Notes: a model not told the origin generated them from the letters alone. Counted from the first letter of the stretch, positions 9,800 to 19,286 are shown. The stretch is 64,000 nt of DNA from Sphingomonas echinoides (GCF_029623395.1 NZ_JAPYKK010000001.1:310001-374000), one strand, 5' to 3'. Made by a program: numbers and translations.

Positions 9800-10453
9800 A
9801 TGGCCGCCACGCCCGAAAACCCGAACCAGGCGATCGACTTCATGATGCCGATCACCACGGCGCACGTCGCGCTGATGGTCGTGCTCGCCGTACTGGCAGT
9901 GGCGACGATCGTTTGGGGCAGCATCCTCGTCCGCCGTCGCAAGGGCGCCGCGAAACAGGTCGAACGCAATTTCGAGATCGCGGAAGCGAACGGCGCCACC
10001 CATGAGCCGACCGTCTCGCCGGACGGCACGCAGGTCACGACGCTGTCGGAGGACGTGGCCGAGCAGCCTGTGCCATCGCCCGCGCCGCGCACGGTGGCCC
10101 CTGCTCCGACTCCGGCAGCCCCCCCGCCCCCTGCCCGGCGCGCCGCGCCGACACCCGATCCGTTACCGACGCCCGCGCCAATGTTTCAGCCGACCACGGA
10201 CACCCCCGCGGCGACCGGGCTTACGCAGATCAAGGGGCTCGGCCCCAAGCTTGCCGCGACACTCGCCGATTTGGGGATCACCCACGTCGACCAGATCGCC
10301 GCACTCAGCCCCGCAGAAGCCGAGACGCTCGATGCGAAGCTCGGCGCCTTCCGCGGCCGGATGGCGCGGGATCGCTGGATCGAACAGGCCAAGTTGCTCA
10401 GCGCAGGGGACCGCGCAGGGTATGAGGCGCAGTTCGGGAAATTGGGGGGCTGA
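9800..10453 (+). CDS. Single-pass membrane protein with C-terminal helix-hairpin-helix domain
   Basis: A 217-residue protein. One membrane segment near the N-terminus (about 19-42, AHVALMVVLAVLAVATIVW) is followed by a basic stop-transfer (VRRRKGAAK). A Pro/Ala-rich linker (about 85-135) leads to a C-terminal helix-hairpin-helix (TQIKGLGPKLAATLADLG, about 143-160) and a short tail. Such HhH repeats often bind DNA or other helices non-specifically; no catalytic residues are visible. GAGGAG lies before the ATG. It stands alone between purD and a convergent CNNM gene. Function unknown. Confidence 0.82.
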   Translation: MAATPENPNQAIDFMMPITTAHVALMVVLAVLAVATIVWGSILVRRRKGAAKQVERNFEIAEANGATHEPTVSPDGTQVTTLSEDVAEQPVPSPAPRTVAPAPTPAAPPPPARRAAPTPDPLPTPAPMFQPTTDTPAATGLTQIKGLGPKLAATLADLGITHVDQIAALSPAEAETLDAKLGAFRGRMARDRWIEQAKLLSAGDRAGYEAQFGKLGG

Positions 10454-10549
10454 GAAGGCGCTCCACCCTGCGGCGCTTCTGCGAGAGCCCAGGGTTACCA
10501 ACGCGGTCTGTTGGAGCTCTGGGTTCCCGCCTATTGCAGGAACACGGCG
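10454..10549. terminator. Convergent intergenic region with stem-loops
   Basis: The 96 bases between two convergent genes hold a GAAGGCGC...GCGCTTC dyad (about 10454-10479) and a larger imperfect stem (CCCAG 10488-10492 with CTGGG 10519-10523, inner CCAAC 10498-10502 with GTTGG 10510-10514). Neither is followed by a long T-tract, so termination is inferred from the position and the pairing. Confidence 0.45.
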
Positions 10550-11854
10550 CTACCCGACTTCGCTGACCAGCAGCTTGTCGATCCGTCGGCCGTCGAGATC
10601 GACCACTTCGAACTTCCACCCCTGTTCGACGAAGCTTTCGCCCTCGCCCGGCAAGTGGCGGAACACCGCGAGCGCGAGGCCGGCGACCGTCGCATAATCG
10701 CGGTCCTCGGGCAGATCGATCCCCAACCGTTCGGCCAGCGCATCCACCGCCATCTGCCCTGCGACCAGCAAAGATCCGTCGTCGCGGGTCACCACCGAGG
10801 GCGCTTCCTCGGGGTCCGAATCGGACGCGAACTCGCCCGCGATCGCGGCGAGCAAGTCGGCCGGGGTCACGATCCCCTCGAAATGCCCGTATTCGTCATG
10901 GATCAGCGCCATCGGCACTTCCGCCTGGCGCAGCGCGTCGAGTGCGTCCATCGCGTCGATCTGGTCGAGCACGACCGGCGCCTGACGCATCAGCGCGCGC
11001 ACGTCGAGCGGCTGGCCCTTGAACAGCGCCACCGCAATGTCGCGCGCCTGTACCACGCCGATCACAGTATCGACCGACCCCTCCGCCACCGGCAATCGGC
11101 TGTGTGACGCGGTCATCAGCGCCGCGCGGATGCCCATCTCGTCGAGCGTTGCGTCGATCCATTCGATGTCGGTACGCGGCGTCATCACCTCGCGCACCGG
11201 GCGATCCGCGAGCCGAACGACACCCGAGATGATCGAGCGCTCATGCTCCTCGATCACGCCCGACTTGGACGCCTCGGCGACGATCAGGTGGAGTTCCTCG
11301 GCGGTGACGTGCTCCTCGGTCTCGCGCTTCAGCCGCATCAGGCGAAACAGCAGGCCGGACGACGAATCGAGCAGCCACACCACTGGTGCGGTCGCCCAAG
11401 CCAGCCACAGGAGCGGCCCCGCCATCACCGCGGCGATCGGCTCGGGCGCGCGCAGCGCGATCTGCTTGGGGACGAGCTCGCCGATCACCAGCGAGGCATA
11501 GGTTGTGATTCCAATCACTAACGCGAAGCCGATCGTCTGCGTCAGCTCGGTGCCGAGCCCCAGGAACTCGAGCCGTGCGCCGACCGGCCCGCCCAGGCTC
11601 GCGCCCGAATAGGCACCCGACAGGATACCGATCAGCGTGATCCCGATCTGCGTCGTCGACAGGAACTTGCCAGGGTCGGACGCCAGCGTCAGCGCGACGC
11701 GTGCGCCGCGTTTACCGCTGCGCGCCATCGCGTCGAGCCGCGCCTTGCGCGCGGAAACGATGGCAAGTTCGGACATGGCGAAAACGCCGTTGAGCAGGAT
11801 GAGCGCGAAAATGATCGCGACGTCGATCCAGGGAAAGGGGGGAAGTGGGTGCAT
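10550..11854 (-). CDS. CNNM/hemolysin-C family membrane protein with CBS pair and CorC domain
   Basis: A 434-residue protein. An N-terminal DUF21/CNNM transmembrane domain (about 1-200, several hydrophobic segments, FAMSELAIVSARKARLD and LVIGELVPKQIALR) is followed by two CBS domains (about 205-330, starting near REVMTPRTDIEWID) and a C-terminal CorC/HlyC FAD-fold-like domain (to residue 434). Family members transport or regulate Mg2+/Co2+. The ATG at 11854 was chosen because AAGGA precedes it and the first membrane helix follows at once; an upstream in-frame start is unlikely. It lies 87 bases after tadA on the same strand. Confidence 0.92.
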   Translation of the reverse strand: MHPLPPFPWIDVAIIFALILLNGVFAMSELAIVSARKARLDAMARSGKRGARVALTLASDPGKFLSTTQIGITLIGILSGAYSGASLGGPVGARLEFLGLGTELTQTIGFALVIGITTYASLVIGELVPKQIALRAPEPIAAVMAGPLLWLAWATAPVVWLLDSSSGLLFRLMRLKRETEEHVTAEELHLIVAEASKSGVIEEHERSIISGVVRLADRPVREVMTPRTDIEWIDATLDEMGIRAALMTASHSRLPVAEGSVDTVIGVVQARDIAVALFKGQPLDVRALMRQAPVVLDQIDAMDALDALRQAEVPMALIHDEYGHFEGIVTPADLLAAIAGEFASDSDPEEAPSVVTRDDGSLLVAGQMAVDALAERLGIDLPEDRDYATVAGLALAVFRHLPGEGESFVEQGWKFEVVDLDGRRIDKLLVSEVG

Positions 11855-11941
11855 GGCGCACGACGTCCTTTGCGCGATTTGCGCGATTGCACAACCGTTC
11901 TGCTGCGACGAGTCGCGTTTCGCTACGGTCTGGACACCCAA

Positions 11942-12403
11942 TCAGCGCCGATTGACGAAGAAACCGCGCAATAATGTCGCGGCCTCGCTCTCCCCGATGC
12001 CGGGAAAGATCTCGGGGCGGTGATGGATCGTGGGTTGCGTGAAGATTCGCGGTCCATGTTCGACCGCGCCGCCTTTCGGATCGCTCGCGCCGTAATAGAG
12101 CCGCGCGATGCGCGCATGAGCGATCGCACCGGCACACATCGCGCACGGCTCGAGCGTGACCCACAAGTCGCAGTCATCGAGCCGCTCGTTGCCGATCGCC
12201 AAAGCCGCCGCGCGAATCGCCAGGATCTCGGCGTGTGCGGTTGGATCGTGGCGCGTTCGGGGGGCATTGGCCGCCGTAGCGATGATCTCGCCGCGCCGCA
12301 GGACGACCGCGCCGACGGGCACCTCCCCTGCCTCCGCCGCCTGCGCCGCGGCGTCGAGCGCGGCGCGCATGGCGGGGGGCAGCAGCAGGGAGGCGATCGA
12401 CAT
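11942..12403 (-). CDS. tadA: tRNA-specific adenosine deaminase
   Basis: A 153-residue zinc deaminase that converts A34 to inosine in the tRNA-Arg(ACG) wobble position. The catalytic HAE (57-59) and PCAMC (86-90) motifs are both intact, with the expected VPVGAVV and family-typical length. The ATG at 12403 has AGGAAG seven bases upstream and is preferred to the GTG/ATG codons just above it. Confidence 0.95.
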   Translation of the reverse strand: MSIASLLLPPAMRAALDAAAQAAEAGEVPVGAVVLRRGEIIATAANAPRTRHDPTAHAEILAIRAAALAIGNERLDDCDLWVTLEPCAMCAGAIAHARIARLYYGASDPKGGAVEHGPRIFTQPTIHHRPEIFPGIGESEAATLLRGFFVNRR

Positions 12404-12463
12404 CCGGTCTTCCTGCCCGATTGGCGAGCGCCGAACCAGAGCCTGGCAGGCCATCTGCACGGC

Positions 12464-12751
12464 TTATTGCGTGGTTACCGTATTGCTGTTCGCATCGGCC
12501 GGCTTGTTGACCTTGAGCGTCGGCACCGAAATCGTCTTGGTGGTCGTTCCGACCGTGGGAACCTCAACCGACTTGTTCGCCGTACCGAATTCGACCGTCG
12601 CCATCTTCGCCTCGACCTCGGGCGCCTTGCCGCCCTGAACGCTCACCGATGGCAACGCGCCGGCGAACGTATCGATCTTTAACATGCCGAGCGAGACGAG
12701 CGCAACCACGACCTAGGCCGCGATCCCCACCAAAGCCAATAAAAAGCGCAT
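12464..12751 (-). pseudogene. Small membrane protein gene interrupted by an in-frame amber codon
   Basis: From the ATG at 12751, preceded by GGGGAG, the frame reads MRFLLALVGIAA, then TAG (12715-12713), then VVVALVSLGMLKIDTFAG on to the stop at 12464. The TAG falls inside an otherwise continuous hydrophobic segment, and the reading frame, composition and repeats (VEVPTVGTTT, ISVPTLKV) continue after it. The intact product would be about 95 residues: one N-terminal membrane anchor and a periplasmic Val/Thr-rich tail, a type I recall from sphingomonads without known function. Translation could restart at GTG 12709, but the anchor would be half-length. A nonsense mutation or a base error explains it equally well. 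Confidence 0.7.
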
Positions 12752-12879
12752 CCTACTCTCCCCAAACGCCCTGACATTCGAACCGTTACCGTAACCAAAC
12801 GCGGTTTGCGCGCGGAAGGTTGCATCGCTCCGAGCGGGTCGGGTGACGCCGCGATGTTGCAGTAAAAAGGCTGAATCGG

Positions 12880-12908
12880 TTGACGGGCCCCGGCGCTTTC
12901 GGTAAGCG
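12880..12908 (+). promoter_or_regulatory. Possible rpmB promoter
   Basis: TTGACG (12880-12885) with a 17-base spacer to TAAGCG (12903-12908), 53 bases before the rpmB ATG. The -35 is good and the -10 is weak, as is usual for alphaproteobacterial promoters. Confidence 0.4.
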
Positions 12909-12961
12909 CGCCCCCTTCTAGGGGTTCGTCATGGGCCCCACCGGACATTCAGGAATTTACG

Positions 12962-13264
12962 ATGTCGCGTATTTGCGAACTGACCGGCAAGGGCCGGATG
13001 GTGGGAAACAACGTCTCCCACGCCAACAACAAGACCAAGCGCACGTTCCTGCCGAATCTGCAGAACGTCACGCTGATGTCTGATGCGCTGGGCACCAGCA
13101 TCAAGCTGCGCGTCTCGGCACACGGCCTGCGCTCGGTCGAGCACGTCGGCGGTCTCGACAATTGGCTGGTCAAGACGACCAACGACAAGCTGTCGCTGCG
13201 CTGCCGTCGCCTCAAGCGCGACGTTTCCAAGAAGCTCGTCGCTGCACAGGCTCCTGCGGCGTAA
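12962..13264 (+). CDS. rpmB: 50S ribosomal protein L28
   Basis: A 100-residue L28 with the diagnostic N-terminus [20 protein letters not shown] and the internal [12 protein letters not shown] and [20 protein letters not shown]. It is a structural protein of the large ribosomal subunit. CAGGA precedes the ATG. No CXXC zinc motif is present, so this is the zinc-independent form. The stop lies three bases before the stop of the convergent phytase-like gene. Confidence 0.97.
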   Translation: MSRICELTGKGRMVGNNVSHANNKTKRTFLPNLQNVTLMSDALGTSIKLRVSAHGLRSVEHVGGLDNWLVKTTNDKLSLRCRRLKRDVSKKLVAAQAPAA

Positions 13265-13267
13265 GCC

Positions 13268-14260
13268 TCAGTTCCGGTCGCCGCGTGCGACCGGATCCAG
13301 TCTGAACTTCAGCAGCAGGCTGCGCTGCACCGGCAACTGGTTATCGTCCGAGACGAGCCAGATGACGGTGGCGCGGCCTTCTTGCGTTGCGGTCACGCCT
13401 TCGAAATTGTCGTGGATCAGCGGGGCCTCCAGCGTCTCGATCTCGCGCCCGCGCACCTGTGCGCCCGGCTTGACGTCGGCGGGGTCGACGATCGTCAGCA
13501 CGTTGGAGAAGCGGAACCACGCGAACCGCCGGTTGAGGATCAGCCAGCGTCCGTCGGGGAGCAGCGTCATGTCGCTCGGGCTGCTGTCCTTGGGCGGGAT
13601 ATAGTCGAATCGGAACCCGCGCCGTGGATCGACCGTAGGGTCGCCCGCGAAGACGATCCCTGCCCGACCCTTGTGCCCGCGCCACGGCTTGACCTCTCCG
13701 ATCGTGACCATCCCCCCGCGGGGAAGCAGCATCATCGCTTCCGGCCCCATATTGTCGGGCCACCCGCGCATCGCCGGCGGCGCGACGTGCGCCTCGGCGT
13801 GGGTAAAGCTTGGATCGTAGCGCCAGAACGCATTCTCATTCTCGAACCCGACCCAGATCGCGCCGCTCTGCGGATCGACGCTCATCGATTCGCTGTCGCG
13901 ATCGCGTTTCTCCCAGCCCGTGGCGGGACCGTCGGGTAATTCGGCAAAGCTCTGGTCGTGGACCTGCCACGACGAATCGAGCCGGAACCGGACGATGTCG
14001 CCGCTGTCGCTCAGCAACGTGAACCGATCGCCCGCCAGCGACAGCGCCGAGAATCCCCCGAATTGCGGATCGCGGCTCTTGAGCCGGACGCCCCCCAGAT
14101 AGACCAGATCGCCGACTCGTCGACGCTGCGCATCCCGCGGGTCGAGCGCCACAGGCTCGACGACGAAGCTCGGATCGGTCCCGAGCAGCGGGATGCGTGC
14201 ATGTCCACTCCATTCGGGGACGAACAGCGCGAACAGCAAGGCACAGATCAAGAAACGCAC
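13268..14260 (-). CDS. Esterase-like activity of phytase family protein, exported
   Basis: A 330-residue protein from a GTG start. The N-terminus MRFLICALLFALFVPEWSGHA is a signal peptide, and the rest is a phytase-like beta-propeller (PF13449 type) with FGGFSALSLAGDRFTLLSDSG, DSESMSVDPQSGAIWVGFE, GPEAMMLLPRGGM and NFEGVTATQEG. Family members are linked to phosphodiester or ester cleavage, but the substrate is not known. The GTG at 14260 was preferred to an ATG at 14332 because CAGGGG lies six bases before it and it starts directly on the signal peptide. It is convergent with rpmB. Confidence 0.85.
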   Translation of the reverse strand: MRFLICALLFALFVPEWSGHARIPLLGTDPSFVVEPVALDPRDAQRRRVGDLVYLGGVRLKSRDPQFGGFSALSLAGDRFTLLSDSGDIVRFRLDSSWQVHDQSFAELPDGPATGWEKRDRDSESMSVDPQSGAIWVGFENENAFWRYDPSFTHAEAHVAPPAMRGWPDNMGPEAMMLLPRGGMVTIGEVKPWRGHKGRAGIVFAGDPTVDPRRGFRFDYIPPKDSSPSDMTLLPDGRWLILNRRFAWFRFSNVLTIVDPADVKPGAQVRGREIETLEAPLIHDNFEGVTATQEGRATVIWLVSDDNQLPVQRSLLLKFRLDPVARGDRN

Positions 14261-14403
14261 CGACAGCCCCTGCGGGACGCTTCCGGACGACGCAACCGGC
14301 TTTCTCGCCTGAACGGACGCTAACAACCGCATTCAGGCTCGTATCAGCGCGACTCGCTCATATCGGCAGCATCGGGACACACCACACCGAGAGGGAGACG
14401 ACG

Positions 14404-14847
14404 ATGTTCAAGAAGCTCATGCTCGCCACTACGACGATGGCCATCGCCGTTTCCGGCTTGGCCGCAACCCCCGCCAGCGCGCAGCGCTATTACGATCGCG
14501 GCGACGCGTACGCTTATGATCGCGCCTATCGCGACGGGTACAATCGCGACGACGGGTATCGCGAGGTCTACCGCGGTGGATATCGCGACGATCGTCGCGG
14601 CTATTATGAGGATCGTCATGGCTATGACGACGGCGGTTACAATGACCGGCGCTATTATAACACGTCACGCAACCGCTGCCGCAGCGGTGACAGCGGCACG
14701 ATCATCGGCGCGATCGCGGGTGGCTTGCTCGGCAATGTGGTAGCCGGACGCGGCGACCGGACGCTGGGAACAGTGCTCGGGGCCGGTGGCGGCGCCCTCG
14801 CGGGCCGCGCGATCGATCGCGATGGACGACCGCGCTATTGCCGTTGA
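14404..14847 (+). CDS. Glycine-zipper 2TM domain envelope protein
   Basis: A 147-residue exported protein. The signal peptide is residues 1-26 (cleaved after TPASA). A Tyr/Asp/Arg-rich repetitive stretch (about 27-95, repeats of YR-D-GY type) follows, then a glycine-zipper hairpin (GTIIGAIAGGLLGNVVAG and LGTVLGAGGGALAGRAI, about 103-140) as in 17-kDa surface antigen/OsmB-like proteins. It is likely to insert in or associate with the outer membrane; the Tyr/Arg-rich part is unusual and may interact with the cell wall. GAGAGGGAG precedes the ATG. It is divergent from the phytase-like gene. Confidence 0.82.
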   Translation: MFKKLMLATTTMAIAVSGLAATPASAQRYYDRGDAYAYDRAYRDGYNRDDGYREVYRGGYRDDRRGYYEDRHGYDDGGYNDRRYYNTSRNRCRSGDSGTIIGAIAGGLLGNVVAGRGDRTLGTVLGAGGGALAGRAIDRDGRPRYCR

Positions 14848-14866
14848 TCGGCTGATCGAACATCAA

Positions 14867-14893
14867 CCGGGCAGGGTCAGCCCCCCTGTCCGG
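14867..14893 (+). terminator. Stem-loop after the glycine-zipper gene
   Basis: CCGGGCAGGG (14867-14876) pairs over ten positions, with one G-T, with CCCTGTCCGG (14884-14893) around a 7-base loop. No T-tract follows, so this is a likely but not classical terminator between convergent genes. Confidence 0.5.
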
Positions 14894-14965
14894 TGGAGGC
14901 AGTACTTCCTACGCGTGCCGTCGGATCTTACCGGCAAGGGCGTCTAAAACCGGGAACCCGAAGCG

Positions 14966-16378
14966 TCAGAACGCCGTGAGCGACGTATCCACCGTCCACC
15001 GGGCGTAGAGTTCGATGCAATTGACGACGATGATCAGGAAGACGACACCGAGAAGGGTGGGATCGCGCGAGACGAGCCGCCGTTTCAACTCCGGTGCCGC
15101 TATGACGGTCGACGTCATGGTCGCCATCAGCAACCACAAGGAATAGCGCTGTTCGCTGGCGACGTTCACGACAGCAAAGGCGGCGCTGTACAGGATTGCC
15201 GACGTCAGCATTGCCCGCGCGGCAATCAGCTCGATTTGATCGCGATAGGCCGTTCCGCCGATCATAAGATATAAGCCGACCGCAAGGACGATCATACTGG
15301 CGGCCGAGAGGATCGTAACGCTTCGCAGATTATCGAGCAGCCAGCCTTTACCGCTGACGAAGGGTGGTTTTGCGTTGTCCCGGTTCCCATGCGCCAGTGC
15401 GACATGGAACGGCGGGACATAGAAAAAGAACGCCGAATTCAAGTTCAGAAGACGATGTTCGAGATAGCTGACCGGATGCTTCTTGATCGCACCGATCCAG
15501 ATCGAGGATAGCTGCGGATCTGACCTGACCATTTCGGTAAACGGCTTGCAGCGCACGCCCAACGTGTCGTGCATCACCGGGCTATAGCAATGCAGCGTCT
15601 CGGGATACTGACCGGCATACTCTCGCAAGACGGTGCGGTCGCCCGACAGGCGAACGATCCCCATCACGTCGAAAAACTGCAACGTTCCGATCGCGCCACC
15701 GGGGCTTGCCCCCAGGATGGTGCGGTTCACGAAGGATGACGTCGGGATCAGCAGAACGGCGATCACTGCGGACAGCGCCAACGTTTTGGGCAGGCTTGCG
15801 ATCGTGAGGCGGCTCCCGAAAAGGAGCAGGAACAGGGGCGGAACCGCAAAGACGGCATTCGCCCGGATCAACGTTCCGTAGAACAGCAGCAGCGCTACAA
15901 GGACCACCGTTGCCACGCTCCACCCACCGCGTCGCTGGACCCGCAGCCAAACACCGACCACCGCCAGGAACGACGACGCCAATCCGACGTCGCTGATGAC
16001 GACGATATTCATCATGATGAGCAGCGGCGTCGCGCCGATCGCGACCACGACCAGCCCGGATATCGGCCCGGCACGACGATGCAATTCATAGCCCAGGAGA
16101 ATGAAGGCAAACCAGTACATCAGCAGATGCGCGACATAGATCGGCGCGGTGCCGTCCGCGATCGGATGCAAAAGGCTCCAGAGCCGCGTCATGACCGGCG
16201 GGTGGTAGTCGTTGTATACGCCGGACGTTACCTGCCAATATTGGATCAGAGCGTCGAATTTCAGCTCGCCAGGATAGCGGTACAGAATATTGCCGAGCAT
16301 GAGGACGAGACCGACTGCGATCAGCGTCCAGCGCGACTGCACGAGTCTATGCCAAAGGGGGATTGCCTGATCGCTCAT
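14966..16378 (-). CDS. Multi-spanning membrane protein, GT-C glycosyltransferase-like
   Basis: A 470-residue integral membrane protein with about ten or more hydrophobic segments. The first helix is followed by a loop with acidic residues and HPP (GELKFDALIQYW, YNDYHPPVMTRLW, about 35-65), the layout of GT-C lipid-phosphate-sugar transferases, in which the first loop carries the catalytic acid. A large periplasmic loop with a CYSPVMHDTLGVRCKPF stretch lies in the middle. This suggests transfer of a sugar from a polyprenyl carrier to an envelope acceptor, but the assignment is only fold-level. The ATG at 16378 is used; its ribosome site is weak. Confidence 0.7.
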   Translation of the reverse strand: MSDQAIPLWHRLVQSRWTLIAVGLVLMLGNILYRYPGELKFDALIQYWQVTSGVYNDYHPPVMTRLWSLLHPIADGTAPIYVAHLLMYWFAFILLGYELHRRAGPISGLVVVAIGATPLLIMMNIVVISDVGLASSFLAVVGVWLRVQRRGGWSVATVVLVALLLFYGTLIRANAVFAVPPLFLLLFGSRLTIASLPKTLALSAVIAVLLIPTSSFVNRTILGASPGGAIGTLQFFDVMGIVRLSGDRTVLREYAGQYPETLHCYSPVMHDTLGVRCKPFTEMVRSDPQLSSIWIGAIKKHPVSYLEHRLLNLNSAFFFYVPPFHVALAHGNRDNAKPPFVSGKGWLLDNLRSVTILSAASMIVLAVGLYLMIGGTAYRDQIELIAARAMLTSAILYSAAFAVVNVASEQRYSLWLLMATMTSTVIAAPELKRRLVSRDPTLLGVVFLIIVVNCIELYARWTVDTSLTAF

Positions 16379-16782
16379 TGCGCGCTGCCAAGATCGCGCC
16401 CCGATGCGACGAGACAGCAGGTCCCGTGATGCACCACCGTACCGCCAAGGCCCGTAGGTTGGCCACTCCGCCTGCGGGGTACGCGGGCAGCCGTCAGCGC
16501 GCATGCGGACCTAGGTGATTGCCATGATAATTCGAGGCCATCGGAGAACATGTGTGCAACTCCACTTAAGCTGCCGAGGTTAACCGCCAGGCCGTTTTGA
16601 CGACGTAGTGCGAACACCGTTTCAAAGTAAATACCAGACGTAGCGGCGATCTCGCCAAGTTGGTTTGGCCCGGTACCGATCGTTGCGACCGGCCTTCCGA
16701 AGATCCGGGGCGTCCCGGTTCGCACGGGATACACCGTAGCGGCGCGGCGGAAACGAGCGCGGTCGTCCCCACCGCCCCCGGT
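16379..16782. other. Intergenic region without a supported gene
   Basis: These 404 bases separate the stop of argG from the start of the GT-C-like gene, both on the minus strand. Their base composition is less GC-rich than the flanks (for example 16560-16640). A minus-strand frame (16734 to 16375) runs into the next gene with an ATGA overlap, but its predicted 119 residues show no recognisable domain or coding-like composition, so no gene is called. The region probably holds the promoter of the membrane protein gene. Confidence 0.5.
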
Positions 16783-18000
16783 TTACCGGTCCCGCCGCCC
16801 CAAGAGCCGCAACCGCAGCGCGTTCAGCTTGATGAACCCGGCGGCATCGCGCTGGTCATACGCGCCCTGGTCGTCCTCGAACGTGACAACCTTCTCCGAA
16901 TAGAGCGACTGCGGCGACTTGCGGCCGGTGACGTTGACCGACCCCTTGTACAACTTGAGCCGGACGGTCCCCTCGACCTTCGCTTGGCTGTGGTCGATCG
17001 CCGCCTGCAGCATCTCGCGCTCCGGCGAGAACCAGAAGCCGTTGTAGAGCAGCTCCGCATAGCGCGGCATCAGCTCGTCCTTGAGGTGCGCAGCACCCCG
17101 ATCCAGCGTGATCTGCTCGATCCCGCGATGCGCGAGGTGATAGATCGTGCCGCCCGGCGTCTCGTACATCCCGCGCGACTTCATCCCGACGAAGCGATTC
17201 TCGACCAGGTCGAGTCGTCCGATGCCATGCTTGCGGCCAAGCTCGTTGAGCGCCTCCAACAGCGATGCGGGGGACATGCCCACGCCGTTGAGCGCAACGC
17301 CGTCACCGCGCTCGAAATCGATCGTGATCGTCTCCGGCTGGTCGGGCGCGTCCTCGGGGCTGACCGTGCGCGAATAGACATAGTCCGGCACCTCGTCCCA
17401 CGGGTTCTCGAGCACGAGCCCTTCCGACGAGGTGTGGAGCATGTTCGCGTCGGTCGAAAACGGTGCCTCGCCACGCTTGTTGTGCGGGATCTCGATCTGG
17501 TGCTGCTCGGCCCATTCGATCAGCCGGGTGCGGCTGGTCAGGTCCCACTCACGCCACGGCGCGATCACCTTGATGTCGGGTGCGAGCGCGTAATAGCCGA
17601 GCTCGAAGCGAACCTGATCGTTGCCCTTGCCGGTCGCGCCGTGGCTGACCGCATCCGCGCCGACCATCCGTGCGATCTCGATCTGCCGCTTGGCGATCAG
17701 CGGCCGCGCGATCGACGTGCCGAGCAGGTACAGCCCCTCGTACAGCGCATTGGCGCGCATCATCGGGAAGACGTAGTCCTTGACGAACTCTTCGCGCAGA
17801 TCGTCGATGAAGATGTGCTCGGGCTTGACGCCGGCCTGCTGCGCCTTGCGGCGCGCAGGTTCCAGTTCCTCGCCCTGCCCGAGGTCGGCGGTGAAGGTGA
17901 CGACCTCGCATTGATAGGTCTGCTGCAACCACTTGAGGATGACGCTGGTGTCGAGGCCGCCCGAATAGGCGAGGACGACCCGGTTGATTTTGTCAGTCAC
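16783..18000 (-). CDS. argG: Argininosuccinate synthase
   Basis: A 405-residue enzyme that joins citrulline and aspartate with ATP in arginine synthesis. Diagnostic features are the N-terminal pyrophosphatase loop [15 protein letters not shown] (about 10-24), [31 protein letters not shown] and [19 protein letters not shown]. Length and start ([19 protein letters not shown]) fit the family well. It stands alone, 59 bases after cfa on the same strand. Confidence 0.98.
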   Translation of the reverse strand: MTDKINRVVLAYSGGLDTSVILKWLQQTYQCEVVTFTADLGQGEELEPARRKAQQAGVKPEHIFIDDLREEFVKDYVFPMMRANALYEGLYLLGTSIARPLIAKRQIEIARMVGADAVSHGATGKGNDQVRFELGYYALAPDIKVIAPWREWDLTSRTRLIEWAEQHQIEIPHNKRGEAPFSTDANMLHTSSEGLVLENPWDEVPDYVYSRTVSPEDAPDQPETITIDFERGDGVALNGVGMSPASLLEALNELGRKHGIGRLDLVENRFVGMKSRGMYETPGGTIYHLAHRGIEQITLDRGAAHLKDELMPRYAELLYNGFWFSPEREMLQAAIDHSQAKVEGTVRLKLYKGSVNVTGRKSPQSLYSEKVVTFEDDQGAYDQRDAAGFIKLNALRLRLLGRRDR

Positions 18001-18059
18001 AGGCAGGATCCTTCAAGTTCGGCTGCCCCCTATGCGAGGGGGCGGGAGGGTGCAACGGG

Positions 18060-19286
18060 CTAGCCGCGAAAAGCGCGCTCGGTCTCGATCATGTAATCGC
18101 GCGTGATCGGCAGGACGTGGCGGTTCTTGGCGAACTGGATCTGATAGTTGACCATTCCGCCGAAGTGGAACGCCGCGCCCGCCCCCGCCAGATAAAATTG
18201 CCACATCCGGTAGAACGGCTCGTCGTACAGCGCGATGATCTGCTCGCGCGCGGCGACGGTGCGGTCGTACCAGTCGTCGAGCGTATAGCCATAGTGCAGC
18301 CGCAGCACCTCGACGTCGGTGACCATGAAGCGCAGGCCTTCGTTGGCCGAGATGATCTCGGACAAGGCCGGATTATAGCCGCCGGGGAAGATGTACTTGG
18401 TCGTCCACTTGTCGGTCACGCCGGGCCCGCCCGCGCGGCCGATCGTGTGGAGCAGCATCACGCCGTCCTCGGTCAGCAAGTCGCGGCACTGGCGGAAGAA
18501 GGTCTTGTAATGCGCCGGGCCGACATGTTCGAACATGCCGACCGAGACGATCCGGTCGAACGTGCCGGTCAGGTGGCGATAATCGATCAGCTCGAACTTG
18601 ACGCGATCGGCGACCCCCGCCTCCTGCGCGCGCCGCCGCGCGACCTTGAGCTGTTCCTCGGAAAGCGTGACACCGAGCACATCCGCGCCGGTATGCTGAT
18701 GCAGATACAGCGCCATCCCGCCCCAGCCGCAGCCGATGTCGAGCACCGTCATCCCCGGCTCGAGCGCGAGCTTGGCGGCGATATGCGCCTTCTTGTCGCT
18801 TTGCGCCTGCTCCAGGCTGTTGCCCGGGCTCGCATAATAGGCGCAGCTATACTGGCGGTCTTTGTCGAGGAAGAGATCATAGAGGCGATCGGACAGATCG
18901 TAATGGTGCGCGACGTTGCGCTTCGAGCGGCGCGCCATGTTCACACGCTCGATCCGGTGGGTCACCGCCTGGATCGCGCGGCGCATCGGCGATGCGGCAA
19001 GGCCGTTCGCGCCCGCTTCCCACGGATCGTTCGCGGTCAGCAGCCGGACGAGGTCGCGGACGTCACCCTGCTCTACCACGAGCCGGCCATTCATATAGGC
19101 TTCGCCCGCGCCGAGGCCGGGATCGCGGACGATCGCGGCGGCGGCGCCGGCATCGGTGAAGCGGATGGTTACGTCCGGGAAGCGCGGATCCGCAGTTCCG
19201 AAGCGAACGGTCTTTCCATCGGCATGATGTACGGTGAGCGTGCCACGCTTTACGCGCCTGGCGAGAAACAAGTCGATAAGGGCCAT
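18060..19286 (-). CDS. cfa: Cyclopropane-fatty-acyl-phospholipid synthase family protein
   Basis: A 408-residue SAM-dependent enzyme. The N-terminal domain (about 1-110) is followed by the catalytic domain with KRNVAHHYDLSDRLYDLFLD, QYSCAYY, the SAM loop VLDIGCGWGGMALYLHQHTG, GVTLSEEQ and VSVGMFEHVG. It adds a methylene group across double bonds of membrane phospholipid acyl chains. A close relative acting on other acyl chains cannot be excluded. The next gene downstream is argG; upstream is the molybdoenzyme pair, 18 bases away on the same strand. Confidence 0.9.
   Translation of the reverse strand: MALIDLFLARRVKRGTLTVHHADGKTVRFGTADPRFPDVTIRFTDAGAAAAIVRDPGLGAGEAYMNGRLVVEQGDVRDLVRLLTANDPWEAGANGLAASPMRRAIQAVTHRIERVNMARRSKRNVAHHYDLSDRLYDLFLDKDRQYSCAYYASPGNSLEQAQSDKKAHIAAKLALEPGMTVLDIGCGWGGMALYLHQHTGADVLGVTLSEEQLKVARRRAQEAGVADRVKFELIDYRHLTGTFDRIVSVGMFEHVGPAHYKTFFRQCRDLLTEDGVMLLHTIGRAGGPGVTDKWTTKYIFPGGYNPALSEIISANEGLRFMVTDVEVLRLHYGYTLDDWYDRTVAAREQIIALYDEPFYRMWQFYLAGAGAAFHFGGMVNYQIQFAKNRHVLPITRDYMIETERAFRG

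Noticed and set aside
16375..16734. A 119-codon minus-strand frame that ends in an ATGA overlap with the GT-C-like gene
   Set aside because: The overlap looks like coupling, but the predicted protein has no domain, membrane segment or plausible start with a ribosome site.
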